A stretch of 52,363 bases of DNA. It comes from Furfurilactobacillus entadae (GTDB lineage: Bacteria > Bacillota > Bacilli > Lactobacillales > Lactobacillaceae). The notes beneath the pieces were generated by a model, which saw nothing but the letters and a program-made list of their open reading frames with translations, was not told the DNA's origin and ran no database searches. A program made the position numbers and the translations under genes. The stretch is taken from positions 1 through 52,363 of the forward strand of contig NZ_BQXN01000017.1 of the NCBI RefSeq assembly GCF_045862745.1. The letters run 5' to 3'. Of this stretch, positions 34,034-42,046 are shown piece by piece (position 1 is the first letter of the stretch; every line of letters begins with the position of its first letter).

Positions 34034-34720
34034 TTAATTTAACTGACCTACTGCATTCAGGAACAATTTGGCCACAGACCGAACAGAAAATGGGTTCTGG
34101 CCCGTAATGAGCCGGTCGTCTTGCACAGCATAATCAGCATAAAACCGCTTTTGCTTAAAGGTTGCATTACGACTCACGGCCATGTCGCGATTCAAAAATG
34201 GCACAACTTTCCGTTTACCAGCAATCAATTCTTCCGTGGCGGTGAAGCCCGTAATCGTCTTACCTGAGATTACATTTTGTCCGTGCTCATCCTTAATGTT
34301 AAAAAGGCCTGCGATTCCATGACACACGGACATCACATAACCATTATTTTTATAAATAGCGGCGGCAAGTGCCTGTAACTCGGGATTGTCCGGAAAGTCC
34401 CACATCACCCCGTGACCACCGGTATAGTAGATTGCCACGTAGTCGTCAGGATCAACGGCTGCCGGTGCTAGCGTATTTTTCAATCCCCGTTTAATAAAAT
34501 CATCATCCTCATAAATGCCCATAATGCTCGTGTCAACGTACTTCATGCTCCGTGGATCCAACGGGACGAACCCGCCAAGCGGACTCACATAATCAACGGC
34601 CACACCGGCCTTTTGCATTTCATCAACGAACTCCGCACTTTCGCCTAGCCACAGGCCAGTTGGTTCGCTTACTGACCCGTACTGCTGCGTGTTTGTTTCC
34701 ACAACCAAGACTTTTTTCAT
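34034..34720 (-). CDS. DJ-1/PfpI family protein (Hsp31/HchA-like)
   Basis: A 228-residue class I glutamine-amidotransferase-like protein. The acidic residue is in TGLWLGESAEFVDEM, the nucleophile elbow is MSVCHGIAGLFNI with Cys-His, and YYTGGHGVMWDFPDN fits the glyoxalase III/chaperone-like branch, which handles methylglyoxal or protein damage. It starts 4 bp inside the end of the ArsR-type regulator gene, so the two form an operon and the regulator probably controls both. Confidence 0.9.
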   Translation of the reverse strand: MKKVLVVETNTQQYGSVSEPTGLWLGESAEFVDEMQKAGVAVDYVSPLGGFVPLDPRSMKYVDTSIMGIYEDDDFIKRGLKNTLAPAAVDPDDYVAIYYTGGHGVMWDFPDNPELQALAAAIYKNNGYVMSVCHGIAGLFNIKDEHGQNVISGKTITGFTATEELIAGKRKVVPFLNRDMAVSRNATFKQKRFYADYAVQDDRLITGQNPFSVRSVAKLFLNAVGQLN

Positions 34721-35055
34721 TTGTCTGCTTCTCCATTTGTTGTCATCGCCTGCACAACGTCACTTAACAGGTGCTGTAATTTTTCAATTTCTGTCGTTTC
34801 ATGCACAAAGTAATAGAAGTTTTTCGTTCCCTTAGTCCGATAGTCAATGATTTTAGCGGCCCGGAGGATCCTTAAGTGATACGAAACCGCTGGTCGCGAT
34901 AATCCGGTAACCTTCGTTAAATCACTTACTTGCAGCCCTTCACACGTTGTTGCTTGCAACAGACTAATAATAATTTTCTGGCGTTTTTCATCCCCAAGTG
35001 CGGTTAGAAACGGCCCGGAAGCATCGAAGTCCGTACTTAAATGACCCTCAATCAT
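34717..35055 (-). CDS. ArsR-family winged-helix regulator
   Basis: A 112-residue protein: ALGDEKRQKIIISLLQ, then LQVSDLTKVTGLSRPAVSYHLRILRAAKII and a wing DYRTKGTKNFYYF. There is no CxC metal site in the recognition helix region, so it is likely not a classical metal sensor. The start at 35055 (MIEGHLSTD) has GGTGAG 8 bases upstream; an ATG six codons earlier lacks a site. The stop overlaps the DJ-1-like gene (ATGA), indicating coupled expression. Confidence 0.9.
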   Translation of the reverse strand: MIEGHLSTDFDASGPFLTALGDEKRQKIIISLLQATTCEGLQVSDLTKVTGLSRPAVSYHLRILRAAKIIDYRTKGTKNFYYFVHETTEIEKLQHLLSDVVQAMTTNGEADK

Positions 35056-35306
35056 GTTATTGCTCACCACCATCCGTTTGGATTTTTAAACCATTAAACA
35101 CCACTTCTCCTTTTGTTTCAAGTGAAACCACCTCACTGTGCCATGATTTGGCGCATTAAATAAGTTATTGTGCCCTCTATCATGAATAGAGGTTATCAGT
35201 TTCACACGACCTGCTTATTAGTCTTACGCCATCTTGCCCCCGTATTCCCCATCCATCACTAAACATTTCAGTGACAGAAACCACTAGCAGGCTTAAGATG
35301 ACCATG

Positions 35307-35338
35307 ACGTTTATATGACGCGTCGTGGTCTTTTTTAT
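35307..35338 (+). terminator. terminator-like hairpin immediately before the TMEM175-like gene
   Basis: GACCATGACG pairs with CGTCGTGGTC (one G-T) across 11 bases, followed by T6, and flanked by AAGAT/ATCTT. It ends about 10 bp before the ribosome site of the next gene on the same strand, with no gene upstream on that strand. It may be an attenuator or the end of a short leader RNA. Confidence 0.7.
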
Positions 35339-35358
35339 CTTAATAAGGGAGCCAGTTT

Positions 35359-35928
35359 ATGTTTAAAAATTCGTTGGAGCGAACCCGTGCGCTTTCAGAC
35401 GGGATTTTTGCCGTTGTCTTAACCATTATGGTGCTCAACATTCAGGTGCCACATGCCTTAACCAGCACCGCCTTGCAGGTGCTTGCCCGTCAAATTATTA
35501 TTTACTTGGTGAGCTTTTCAGTCGTTTGTCAATACTGGCTCTTTCACCAAGAAATTTTCACGCAGCTAACAAAGCTTCCCAACCCACTCCTTGTCACGAA
35601 CCTCTATTATTTAGCTGCCATCGCTCTCATTCCATTTACCACCGCCTGGTTCAACGGCTACCCGCTGTCACAATTAGTGGTCTTCTTTTTCTCGCTAGTC
35701 CTAGTGATCGTTAACTTCTTACAGTATCGGCTGTTCCGCTTGGTCATTCGTCATTATGATCAGTTATCGGCCCATGATCATGAGGAACTTTTATCGGCCA
35801 AAATTCAATTATGGGGCAGTGTTGGCTATTGGCTCATCGGTAGTTGCTGGCCGGTGACCCTCCTCCCCCTGATTATTTTAAGCATGGGGACCCGGGTGCT
35901 TGTAGCAAAAATCAAACGGTCCGTTTAA
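35359..35928 (+). CDS. TMEM175-family (DUF1211) potassium channel-like protein
   Basis: A 189-residue membrane protein with about five hydrophobic segments. The signature RTRALSDGIFAVVLTIMVLNI in helix 1 matches the bacterial TMEM175 motif (RxxAFSDGxFAIxxT) that lines the K+ pore. AAGGGAG precedes the ATG. The gene is single and sits behind a terminator-like hairpin. Confidence 0.88.
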   Translation: MFKNSLERTRALSDGIFAVVLTIMVLNIQVPHALTSTALQVLARQIIIYLVSFSVVCQYWLFHQEIFTQLTKLPNPLLVTNLYYLAAIALIPFTTAWFNGYPLSQLVVFFFSLVLVIVNFLQYRLFRLVIRHYDQLSAHDHEELLSAKIQLWGSVGYWLIGSCWPVTLLPLIILSMGTRVLVAKIKRSV

Positions 35929-35935
35929 CGACAAT

Positions 35936-35981
35936 GAAAAAGCAGTTTCTGAGTTTAAAAATTCTCAGAAACTGCTTTTTA
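35936..35981. terminator. bidirectional terminator
   Basis: AAAAAGCAGTTTCTGAG pairs with its full complement across 10 bases; T5 on each side. It serves the converging TMEM175-like and YxeA-like genes. Confidence 0.93.
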
Positions 35982-36317
35982 CTTTACTGGTGCGTACGTT
36001 GTCACGCCATACCGGCGACTGACTGTCAGCTTAACGCGGTCGCCAGCCTTAAACTTTAGTTGTTGATCTGGATTGGTTTTAAACCGAAGCGTGCGCTTTG
36101 CCCCGTGATGACTAGCATCTACTGCCCGATATTCATAACCCGTTCCCGTCACGCTCCCTGGTAATGAAACCGGAAAGGAACTTACCGGCTTTCCGACCAC
36201 CCTTACGGTGTGCACCGTGCCGCCATACCGAAAGCTCATCAGCGCTTGATTAGCCCCGACAATCAGAAGCAGCAGCAAAAGGCCAATTGCAAGCGTCCCC
36301 CGGTCAATCTGTTTCAT
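35979..36317 (-). CDS. YxeA-like (DUF1093) secreted or membrane-anchored protein
   Basis: A 112-residue protein with an N-terminal hydrophobic anchor or signal (about residues 8-24) and a small extracytoplasmic OB-like domain with YEYRAVDASHHGAKRTLRF and LKAGDRVKLTVSRRYGVTTY-like features typical of DUF1093. Function unknown. The start at 36317 (MKQIDRGTLA) follows a G6 site by 8 bases; the longer frame is unsupported. Confidence 0.78.
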   Translation of the reverse strand: MKQIDRGTLAIGLLLLLLIVGANQALMSFRYGGTVHTVRVVGKPVSSFPVSLPGSVTGTGYEYRAVDASHHGAKRTLRFKTNPDQQLKFKAGDRVKLTVSRRYGVTTYAPVK

Positions 36318-36435
36318 CTTCAAATCCCCCCACTTTTTCTCTGAACCAATTATACCCGTTAACCACCGGTTCATTCATAAGTTTCAGTGAGCTTTAGCTT
36401 TTATTTAAGTGATGGCTTCCGATCATCCCCACCGT

Positions 36436-37095
36436 TTACTGATTCGTTTCATTCAACTTAGCCGCGTCCGTTGGGTCCCCAACTTCTTTGACTGCCCGTT
36501 TGATTAACGTTTGAACCGTCTTACCTGCCTCTTCGTCACTCATCCCGCCAGCCTTCAACAGTGCAACCTGGTCCTTCCCAAACGTAGTGGACAGCTTTCG
36601 ATATTCATCCTGGTGCGCATCGAGTGCCTGCCATGTTTCAGCAATGTTATTTGCGTTAAAGTTCTTTAAATTCGTAATCCAGTGGTCTTGATCTGTTCGT
36701 AATTGTTGATAATCCGTCGTGTATTTTTCAACCGTCTTTGACGGTAACTTTAGCTCACCGATTGCTTTCAAATCCGCCGCGTCCGTCTTTTGAGCGGCCG
36801 CTTGTGGTTCAATCAGGACCTTTTGTGTATACTCCTGAACCTCGGCAACGGTATCTGCGTTCATCCCCTCCTGAACGTTATAACCAATGTTACCGATGTA
36901 ATTATCATAAAATGCCAACGACAACTCCAACTGGTACATCCGCTCCTTCAAGTTGGTCATTTGTTTCGTGGACAGCTTCTTTGTTGCCGTGGTTTGGTTG
37001 TGTTGTGCTGCTGCCTGATGCCCACTAACTTGCGCATGACACCCAGCTAAAAGCACCGTTGAAACAATCCCAATTACAATTAATCCCCGCTTCAT
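36436..37095 (-). CDS. lipoprotein of unknown function
   Basis: A 219-residue protein with a lipoprotein signal peptide (MKRGLIVIGIVSTVLLAGC, lipobox LAGC, lipidated Cys19). The mature part is helical and hydrophilic, with Gln- and Lys-rich stretches (about residues 40-200) but no family signature I know; a four-helix bundle seems likely. It would be anchored on the outer face of the membrane. An AT-rich stretch at 37150-37190 with a TATAAT on the minus strand may hold its promoter. Confidence 0.8.
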   Translation of the reverse strand: MKRGLIVIGIVSTVLLAGCHAQVSGHQAAAQHNQTTATKKLSTKQMTNLKERMYQLELSLAFYDNYIGNIGYNVQEGMNADTVAEVQEYTQKVLIEPQAAAQKTDAADLKAIGELKLPSKTVEKYTTDYQQLRTDQDHWITNLKNFNANNIAETWQALDAHQDEYRKLSTTFGKDQVALLKAGGMSDEEAGKTVQTLIKRAVKEVGDPTDAAKLNETNQ

Positions 37096-37281
37096 CTAAT
37101 CATTCTCCCCCGTTAACCGTCAGCCTTCGATGACGATTGTTCTGTAAATTTACCATTTAAATAAATTAACTTATTAATTATAAATTATTAAACATTTCCC
37201 GTCTATGGTTTCACCCTAATTTGATCAAACTTTGTTGAATAATTCACTAGTTCAGGTTAACCATCACGATCTCATTTTCCA

Positions 37282-37319
37282 CAAAAAAACTAGTTTTCCA
37301 ATCACTAAGGAAAACTAGT
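37282..37319 (-). terminator. terminator after the flavin oxidoreductase gene
   Basis: ACTAGTTTTCC pairs with GGAAAACTAGT across 9 bases, followed on the minus strand by T7. Confidence 0.92.
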
Positions 37320-37339
37320 CTCAACACTCACTTTACGCT

Positions 37340-38677
37340 TTAAATGGCCGCCCACGTATCAGAGGCTAACGTTGGGAACAGGTAAACTAACCGTGCCAAT
37401 TCCTCCGGACCAAAATGAAATTCAATGGCTGGTAATAACGTATTGATGGCTTCCGCCGCATGTGCACTCATTTCAGTAGCCCCAATGATGTGGTGCGTTT
37501 CGTCATACACCAACACGTTATCACCCATTGTTTCTGAATCCACCTGCCGGAACCATGACTTTGGTAAGTGGTTTTCGTGAACTTGCATGCCATCGTGATC
37601 AGCCGCCGTTTCCGGAGAAACGCCAGCCCGGACAATTTGTGGTGATGTGAAAACGACAGATGGAATTACCGGATAGGTGATGGCAGCGTCACTGTCACCA
37701 GCAAATTGATGCATTAAGTACAGTGATTCGAACACCGCAGTCGGTGTCAGCTTGGGCTGTTGCTTATCAATCACATCCCCAGAAGCGTAGATGCTCGGAA
37801 TATTTGTTTGCAGGTGATCGTTCACCACAATGCCGTTTGCATTCGTCACAACGCCAACGTCCTCTAGTCCTAAGCCCGCTACGTTTGGAATCCGCCCGGT
37901 TGCATCCAGCACCCAGTCAGTCGTGAGCGTGTCTCCGTCGCCGTAGCGGACAGCAATCTCCGTGCCCGCTTGTGTCAACGCACTGACCTTAGCGTCCGTT
38001 ACAAAGGTAACCCCACGTTGCTTAAGGTCGGCGACAACCTGCTCAACAAACGGCTGGTGGAATGCGCGCAACGCCTGATGACCGTGAAGCAATACGGTCA
38101 CATCGCTGCCCGCTGCGTTCGCGATGGTCGCAAACTCCATCCCAATGTACCCGCCGCCGAGGATGACGATGTGCTTTGGTAGCTCCGTGAGCTCTAAAAA
38201 GTCGTCACTGGTGTGGGCTAGATTTGCCCCGGGAACAGCCACACGATGAGGGGTTAACCCCGTTGCCACAACAATTTTTTCTGCCGTATACGTTTGTTCA
38301 TCAACGCGAACCTGATGGGGTCCGGTGACCACACCACGACCCGTGATGAGTGTCACACCAGCCTGATTAAGTAACCCGGTGATCATGTCTGGCAACCCGT
38401 CAATCACCGCGTGCTTGTGGGCCATGTTAGCCGCCCAGTTGATTGTTAAGTCACCGTTCACGATGTCCCCCATTCGCTCACGATACCGGGTTAAGTCGAC
38501 CGGCGCATCGAGAGTGATTTTTGCGTTACAGCCACGATTGGGACACGTTCCCCCAACTAGTCCGGCTTCGATGACCCCAATCCGTTTACCGCGGCTAGCT
38601 AACGGAATTGCGCCGTCAAACGTTCCGTGACCACTACCGACATACAAGACATCAAAATCAAACACTTCTTCTGTCAT
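37340..38677 (-). CDS. FAD-dependent pyridine nucleotide-disulfide oxidoreductase family protein
   Basis: A 445-residue protein of the glutathione reductase/dihydrolipoamide dehydrogenase fold. FAD site YVGSGHGTFDGAIPLA; redox pair Cys46-x4-Cys51 (first-Met numbering) in GGTCPNRGCNAK; NAD(P) site GGGYIGMEF (175-180); second FAD motif NIPSIYASGDV. The C-terminal dimerisation domain lacks the catalytic His-Pro-x4-Glu: the equivalent is LFPTLASD, with Phe for His and Asp for Glu. So it may not be a standard glutathione or lipoamide reductase. The second of two ATGs is used, 7 bases after GGAGG. Confidence 0.85.
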   Translation of the reverse strand: MTEEVFDFDVLYVGSGHGTFDGAIPLASRGKRIGVIEAGLVGGTCPNRGCNAKITLDAPVDLTRYRERMGDIVNGDLTINWAANMAHKHAVIDGLPDMITGLLNQAGVTLITGRGVVTGPHQVRVDEQTYTAEKIVVATGLTPHRVAVPGANLAHTSDDFLELTELPKHIVILGGGYIGMEFATIANAAGSDVTVLLHGHQALRAFHQPFVEQVVADLKQRGVTFVTDAKVSALTQAGTEIAVRYGDGDTLTTDWVLDATGRIPNVAGLGLEDVGVVTNANGIVVNDHLQTNIPSIYASGDVIDKQQPKLTPTAVFESLYLMHQFAGDSDAAITYPVIPSVVFTSPQIVRAGVSPETAADHDGMQVHENHLPKSWFRQVDSETMGDNVLVYDETHHIIGATEMSAHAAEAINTLLPAIEFHFGPEELARLVYLFPTLASDTWAAI

Positions 38678-38783
38678 CATTTTCCCTCCATCGTCATCAA
38701 CTAACCAGCTTGAAACTAACCTTTATGCTAGGCGCTTTTATGCCGATGAACAATTTATTAGCTTGATAATGGTCGCACAATTT

Positions 38784-38825
38784 AATAAAAAGTGGTCACC
38801 GACGAATATCTCGTTGGTGACCACT
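38784..38825 (-). terminator. terminator after the GT-C-like gene
   Basis: AGTGGTCACCAACGA pairs with TCGTCGGTGACCACT (one G-T) across a short loop, followed on the minus strand by T5-A-T2. Confidence 0.9.
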
Positions 38826-38850
38826 GACATCTTTTATCATGCATTTTCCG

Positions 38851-40437
38851 CTATCGTGCTTTTAATAAAACATACTGCTCATCATGCAGACCAACAATTG
38901 AGGCACCGGATACACCATCAAACAAGGGACTTCGTGACGAACCAACTTTTACGATTCGATAATTTTTAAGAATATCCTTGGGAATGAACTGTTTTAATGA
39001 TTGACGATTGGCAAGATTGAACTGATTTTTATTTCCCCATGTTAAGGTCCACACAACATATTTAGCCCGCTTATGAGCTACCGTGTCCCGCTCACTTTGG
39101 CTCTGTGCTGGATACTTCGTGATTGATAAATTTGTATGCTCAAAATAATACTGATCGTGGACCACGTTTGTAAAACGAGAAATCCCCATATCAACGCCGT
39201 TATAATACAAAACACGAACTGGTTTTGTCTCATGTTTTGAAATATATGCACCAAAATCTGCCGCTGCAAAGGGTTGATTCGACCAAATATATGGACCACT
39301 TAACGCAATTCGATTACCAAATGCTGGCAGCATTAACACGGTGATTCCGACCGCGATTAACCACAATCGTTTATTTTGTAACTGATCACCGATAACCATT
39401 AATGCCGGGGCTACCAGTACCATTCCAAGCCCAACTGTAATTAAAAATACATAAGGGTCAGTGCGAAGTGACCAGTAGGAAAGAATTAAATTAACGCCAA
39501 TAACTGCTACTGTAGTTCCTACTAATGGTCGATGTTCTTTTGAGAAAAACAGTAAAACAACGGCGGCCGCAACAAAAAGTGCAAATCCATACGGGTGCGC
39601 CATCACATTCCGATGAATAGCTGTAGCCATTTCCCACAAACGCTCCCGTTTACCACCTGCAGGCGAAGCATACGCCGTCATATTAACGGTAAAGTACACG
39701 TGAATTAACGCGTTCAATCCGTGAACAACTGCGAAATAACCTAAGATAATCCCTGAAACTAAGCTCGCGCCAACAGTAAAACTAATTGCAGTCTGCCACC
39801 AGATTCGCCATTGCTTACGTGCCCATGCAACTACAGTAAATAAAACAATTAGAGCAATCCACGTTCCAACTAAGGTATATTTTGTCCAAAAAACAACGGC
39901 AAAGCTAACCCCTAACATAACACCATTACGAACTTCTAGTTTTCCTAATTTAAAGTAGCGAAGGCCCAGATAAAGGGCCCATAAAATCCAAAAGAGCATT
40001 AATTCTTCCGGACTACCACCATCCTCAAAGCTAAAGGAACCAAGAAGAAGCAGCGGCAATGTCAAACTTATCCCACTAGCCGCTTCAGTTGAAACCGTTG
40101 GTGCGAACAATCGGAGAATTTTCCTTGACCAATACCAAATGCCATATAAATTGAGACATTCAATAACAAACAAGCCAAAATAACCACGAGATGAAATAAC
40201 ATTGGCAATTAAATAATATAAATATAGAATTGGTCCGCGCTGTTCAAAAATGTCACGCAACGGGACATGGCCCTGTAACCACGCTTGCCCCAGCGTTAAC
40301 ATTGCATTCGTATCAACCCACTGATTTCCTTTATAGAGTGGGCTATTGTGAACATACACTAAACTCGCCAAAATAATAACCAGCAATGGAATGACATAGT
40401 TAACCCACTGGCGTTGCCGACTAGTCATTTTACTCAT
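38851..40437 (-). CDS. GT-C-type membrane glycosyltransferase-like protein
   Basis: A 528-residue protein with about eleven transmembrane segments in the first 400 residues and a soluble extracytoplasmic C-terminal domain. The first outer loop has VDTNAMLTLGQAWLQGHVPL, then RDIFEQRGP, resembling the catalytic Asp loop and D..(D/E)..(K/R)GP motif of family 39-like enzymes that use lipid-linked sugar donors. It may glycosylate a wall polymer. The start at 40437 (MSKMTSRQRQ) has GGAGA 9 bases upstream. It is somewhat more AT-rich than its neighbours. Monocistronic, with its own terminator. Confidence 0.7.
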   Translation of the reverse strand: MSKMTSRQRQWVNYVIPLLVIILASLVYVHNSPLYKGNQWVDTNAMLTLGQAWLQGHVPLRDIFEQRGPILYLYYLIANVISSRGYFGLFVIECLNLYGIWYWSRKILRLFAPTVSTEAASGISLTLPLLLLGSFSFEDGGSPEELMLFWILWALYLGLRYFKLGKLEVRNGVMLGVSFAVVFWTKYTLVGTWIALIVLFTVVAWARKQWRIWWQTAISFTVGASLVSGIILGYFAVVHGLNALIHVYFTVNMTAYASPAGGKRERLWEMATAIHRNVMAHPYGFALFVAAAVVLLFFSKEHRPLVGTTVAVIGVNLILSYWSLRTDPYVFLITVGLGMVLVAPALMVIGDQLQNKRLWLIAVGITVLMLPAFGNRIALSGPYIWSNQPFAAADFGAYISKHETKPVRVLYYNGVDMGISRFTNVVHDQYYFEHTNLSITKYPAQSQSERDTVAHKRAKYVVWTLTWGNKNQFNLANRQSLKQFIPKDILKNYRIVKVGSSRSPLFDGVSGASIVGLHDEQYVLLKAR

Positions 40438-40669
40438 AACATAAATTCTCCGCTTTCTTTTACTAAATGACACTATCCCATTACAAACTTGTTTGTTAGC
40501 AATCCCTTAAAGTATAGCATACGATTTTTAGCCAAAATGCCTTTATTAGCCATTCTTTGATCGCTACCGCGTGTGAATTGGTTCAAACTAACGCATAGCC
40601 ACTAATTACTGGTACACTAAGTGTGTTTATTTATTCGCATCGATCATTATCCATTAAAGGAGCACAGCC

Positions 40670-42025
40670 ATGAAGCCCACCCCAAATACCCTTGGTTTCA
40701 CCCTTTCATATGGTGCCCTAAACAGCATTGCAAACCTTGGCGTGTTGTTGCCCTACCTGTTCATTCTCCTCGCCTATAATCAGCTCCATTCAACAGCATT
40801 GTTAATTGGCCTGCTCACCATCTACACAACCCGGGCCGTCTCTTTTTTGGGGGGTCTCCACCTTCGCCTAAAGTCGAGCCAGTACCTTCTCCTGAACCTT
40901 CTTTGTGGTCTTCTGGGGGCCCTTATCTATACGATTGCACCTAGCACCACGCTCTGGCTCATCATTGGTGGGTTGCCTCTTGGTTACAGTGCCGCCACGT
41001 TATGGCCCTACTTTTTAACCATCAAGCTACACGCCACCACGTACGGCACGTTTGCACCGAAGCCCTATCACTGGTTCATTTTTCTACTTAGTCTTGGCGG
41101 CGTTATTGGCATTGACTTGCTTCATCCCAGCCTTCACCTTGCATTTGGGGCGCTCGCAATTCTGTACGCAGCCGCCTTACCCAGTGCCATTCGCCTCGTC
41201 TATAACCTTGCTCCTGTGTATCAACAGGCTGACCTTCATGCAGATCAACGGCCGCGCATGTGGCGGTTGGTTCCCCTCCTCTTTTTTGCTGGGATCATTG
41301 CAAGTTTAGCGTTGGCCCGCAAACAGTCCGTTGGCGGCTACCTGTATCCATTACTAATTGCGCTCATTTTGATTGCGTTTGTGATGACGCTCCGCGAATT
41401 GCTGTTGGACACGAAACTTCTGGCTGACATTGACATTCGCCTTGTCTTCCGGGGCTTTCTCCTAAACTTTGTCCTCTTTTACGCCACCTTTTATGGCGGT
41501 TTATTCTGGGGAACCCATGGACCACTCGTCATCTTTAGTACTTATTTGATTGGTTTTCAGATTGGCCCCCGGTTACCAAAGTGGTTCCCCGTCCTGATCG
41601 ATCATCGGCAATTGTTAGATCGGTGGTGGCCGTTATCAGCAACCCTCCTCATTATCCTGAATCAACCGTGGACGTTTGTTCTGGGGATTCTCTTACTCTC
41701 CCTGTACGTCGGCTTTCTCAATCCCTACTTTAATAATGACCTGTACTTCAAAAGTGGCCTCAGTAAGGACGTTGCCCTCTTTTATAAGTACCGGTTGTCC
41801 GCATATGGCAGTCAGTTATTTCAACTCTGTTTTTTCGCCCTCCTATTAACGTTTGGTGTTACCCAACACTTCTCAATCATTATGTTCTTCAAATTGACGC
41901 CCACGCTCGCCACTGCCCTTCATCACAGCACCATCGGCCCGCTAAACGATCTCATTGACGGGTTGTTACTCATTGGGTGGGGCGTGGCTAACTGGCGTCT
42001 TCGCCGCTCATCATCCACCAAGTAA
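40670..42025 (+). CDS. twelve-helix transporter-like membrane protein (MFS-like)
   Basis: A 451-residue, highly hydrophobic protein with about twelve transmembrane segments and short loops, the overall shape of a major facilitator. No substrate signature is visible. It has AAAGGAG before the ATG. The next gene, a Na+/H+ antiporter, starts 21 bp after its stop, so the two form an operon and may work together in ion or osmotic balance (inference). Confidence 0.7.
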   Translation: MKPTPNTLGFTLSYGALNSIANLGVLLPYLFILLAYNQLHSTALLIGLLTIYTTRAVSFLGGLHLRLKSSQYLLLNLLCGLLGALIYTIAPSTTLWLIIGGLPLGYSAATLWPYFLTIKLHATTYGTFAPKPYHWFIFLLSLGGVIGIDLLHPSLHLAFGALAILYAAALPSAIRLVYNLAPVYQQADLHADQRPRMWRLVPLLFFAGIIASLALARKQSVGGYLYPLLIALILIAFVMTLRELLLDTKLLADIDIRLVFRGFLLNFVLFYATFYGGLFWGTHGPLVIFSTYLIGFQIGPRLPKWFPVLIDHRQLLDRWWPLSATLLIILNQPWTFVLGILLLSLYVGFLNPYFNNDLYFKSGLSKDVALFYKYRLSAYGSQLFQLCFFALLLTFGVTQHFSIIMFFKLTPTLATALHHSTIGPLNDLIDGLLLIGWGVANWRLRRSSSTK

Positions 42026-42046
42026 TTTTTGAAACGGAGTTCACTC

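Noticed and set aside
35074..35306. A known riboswitch (ydaO, yybP-ykoY or preQ1 type) before the TMEM175-like gene
   Set aside because: I could not find the conserved core of any of these; only the terminator-like hairpin is supported.
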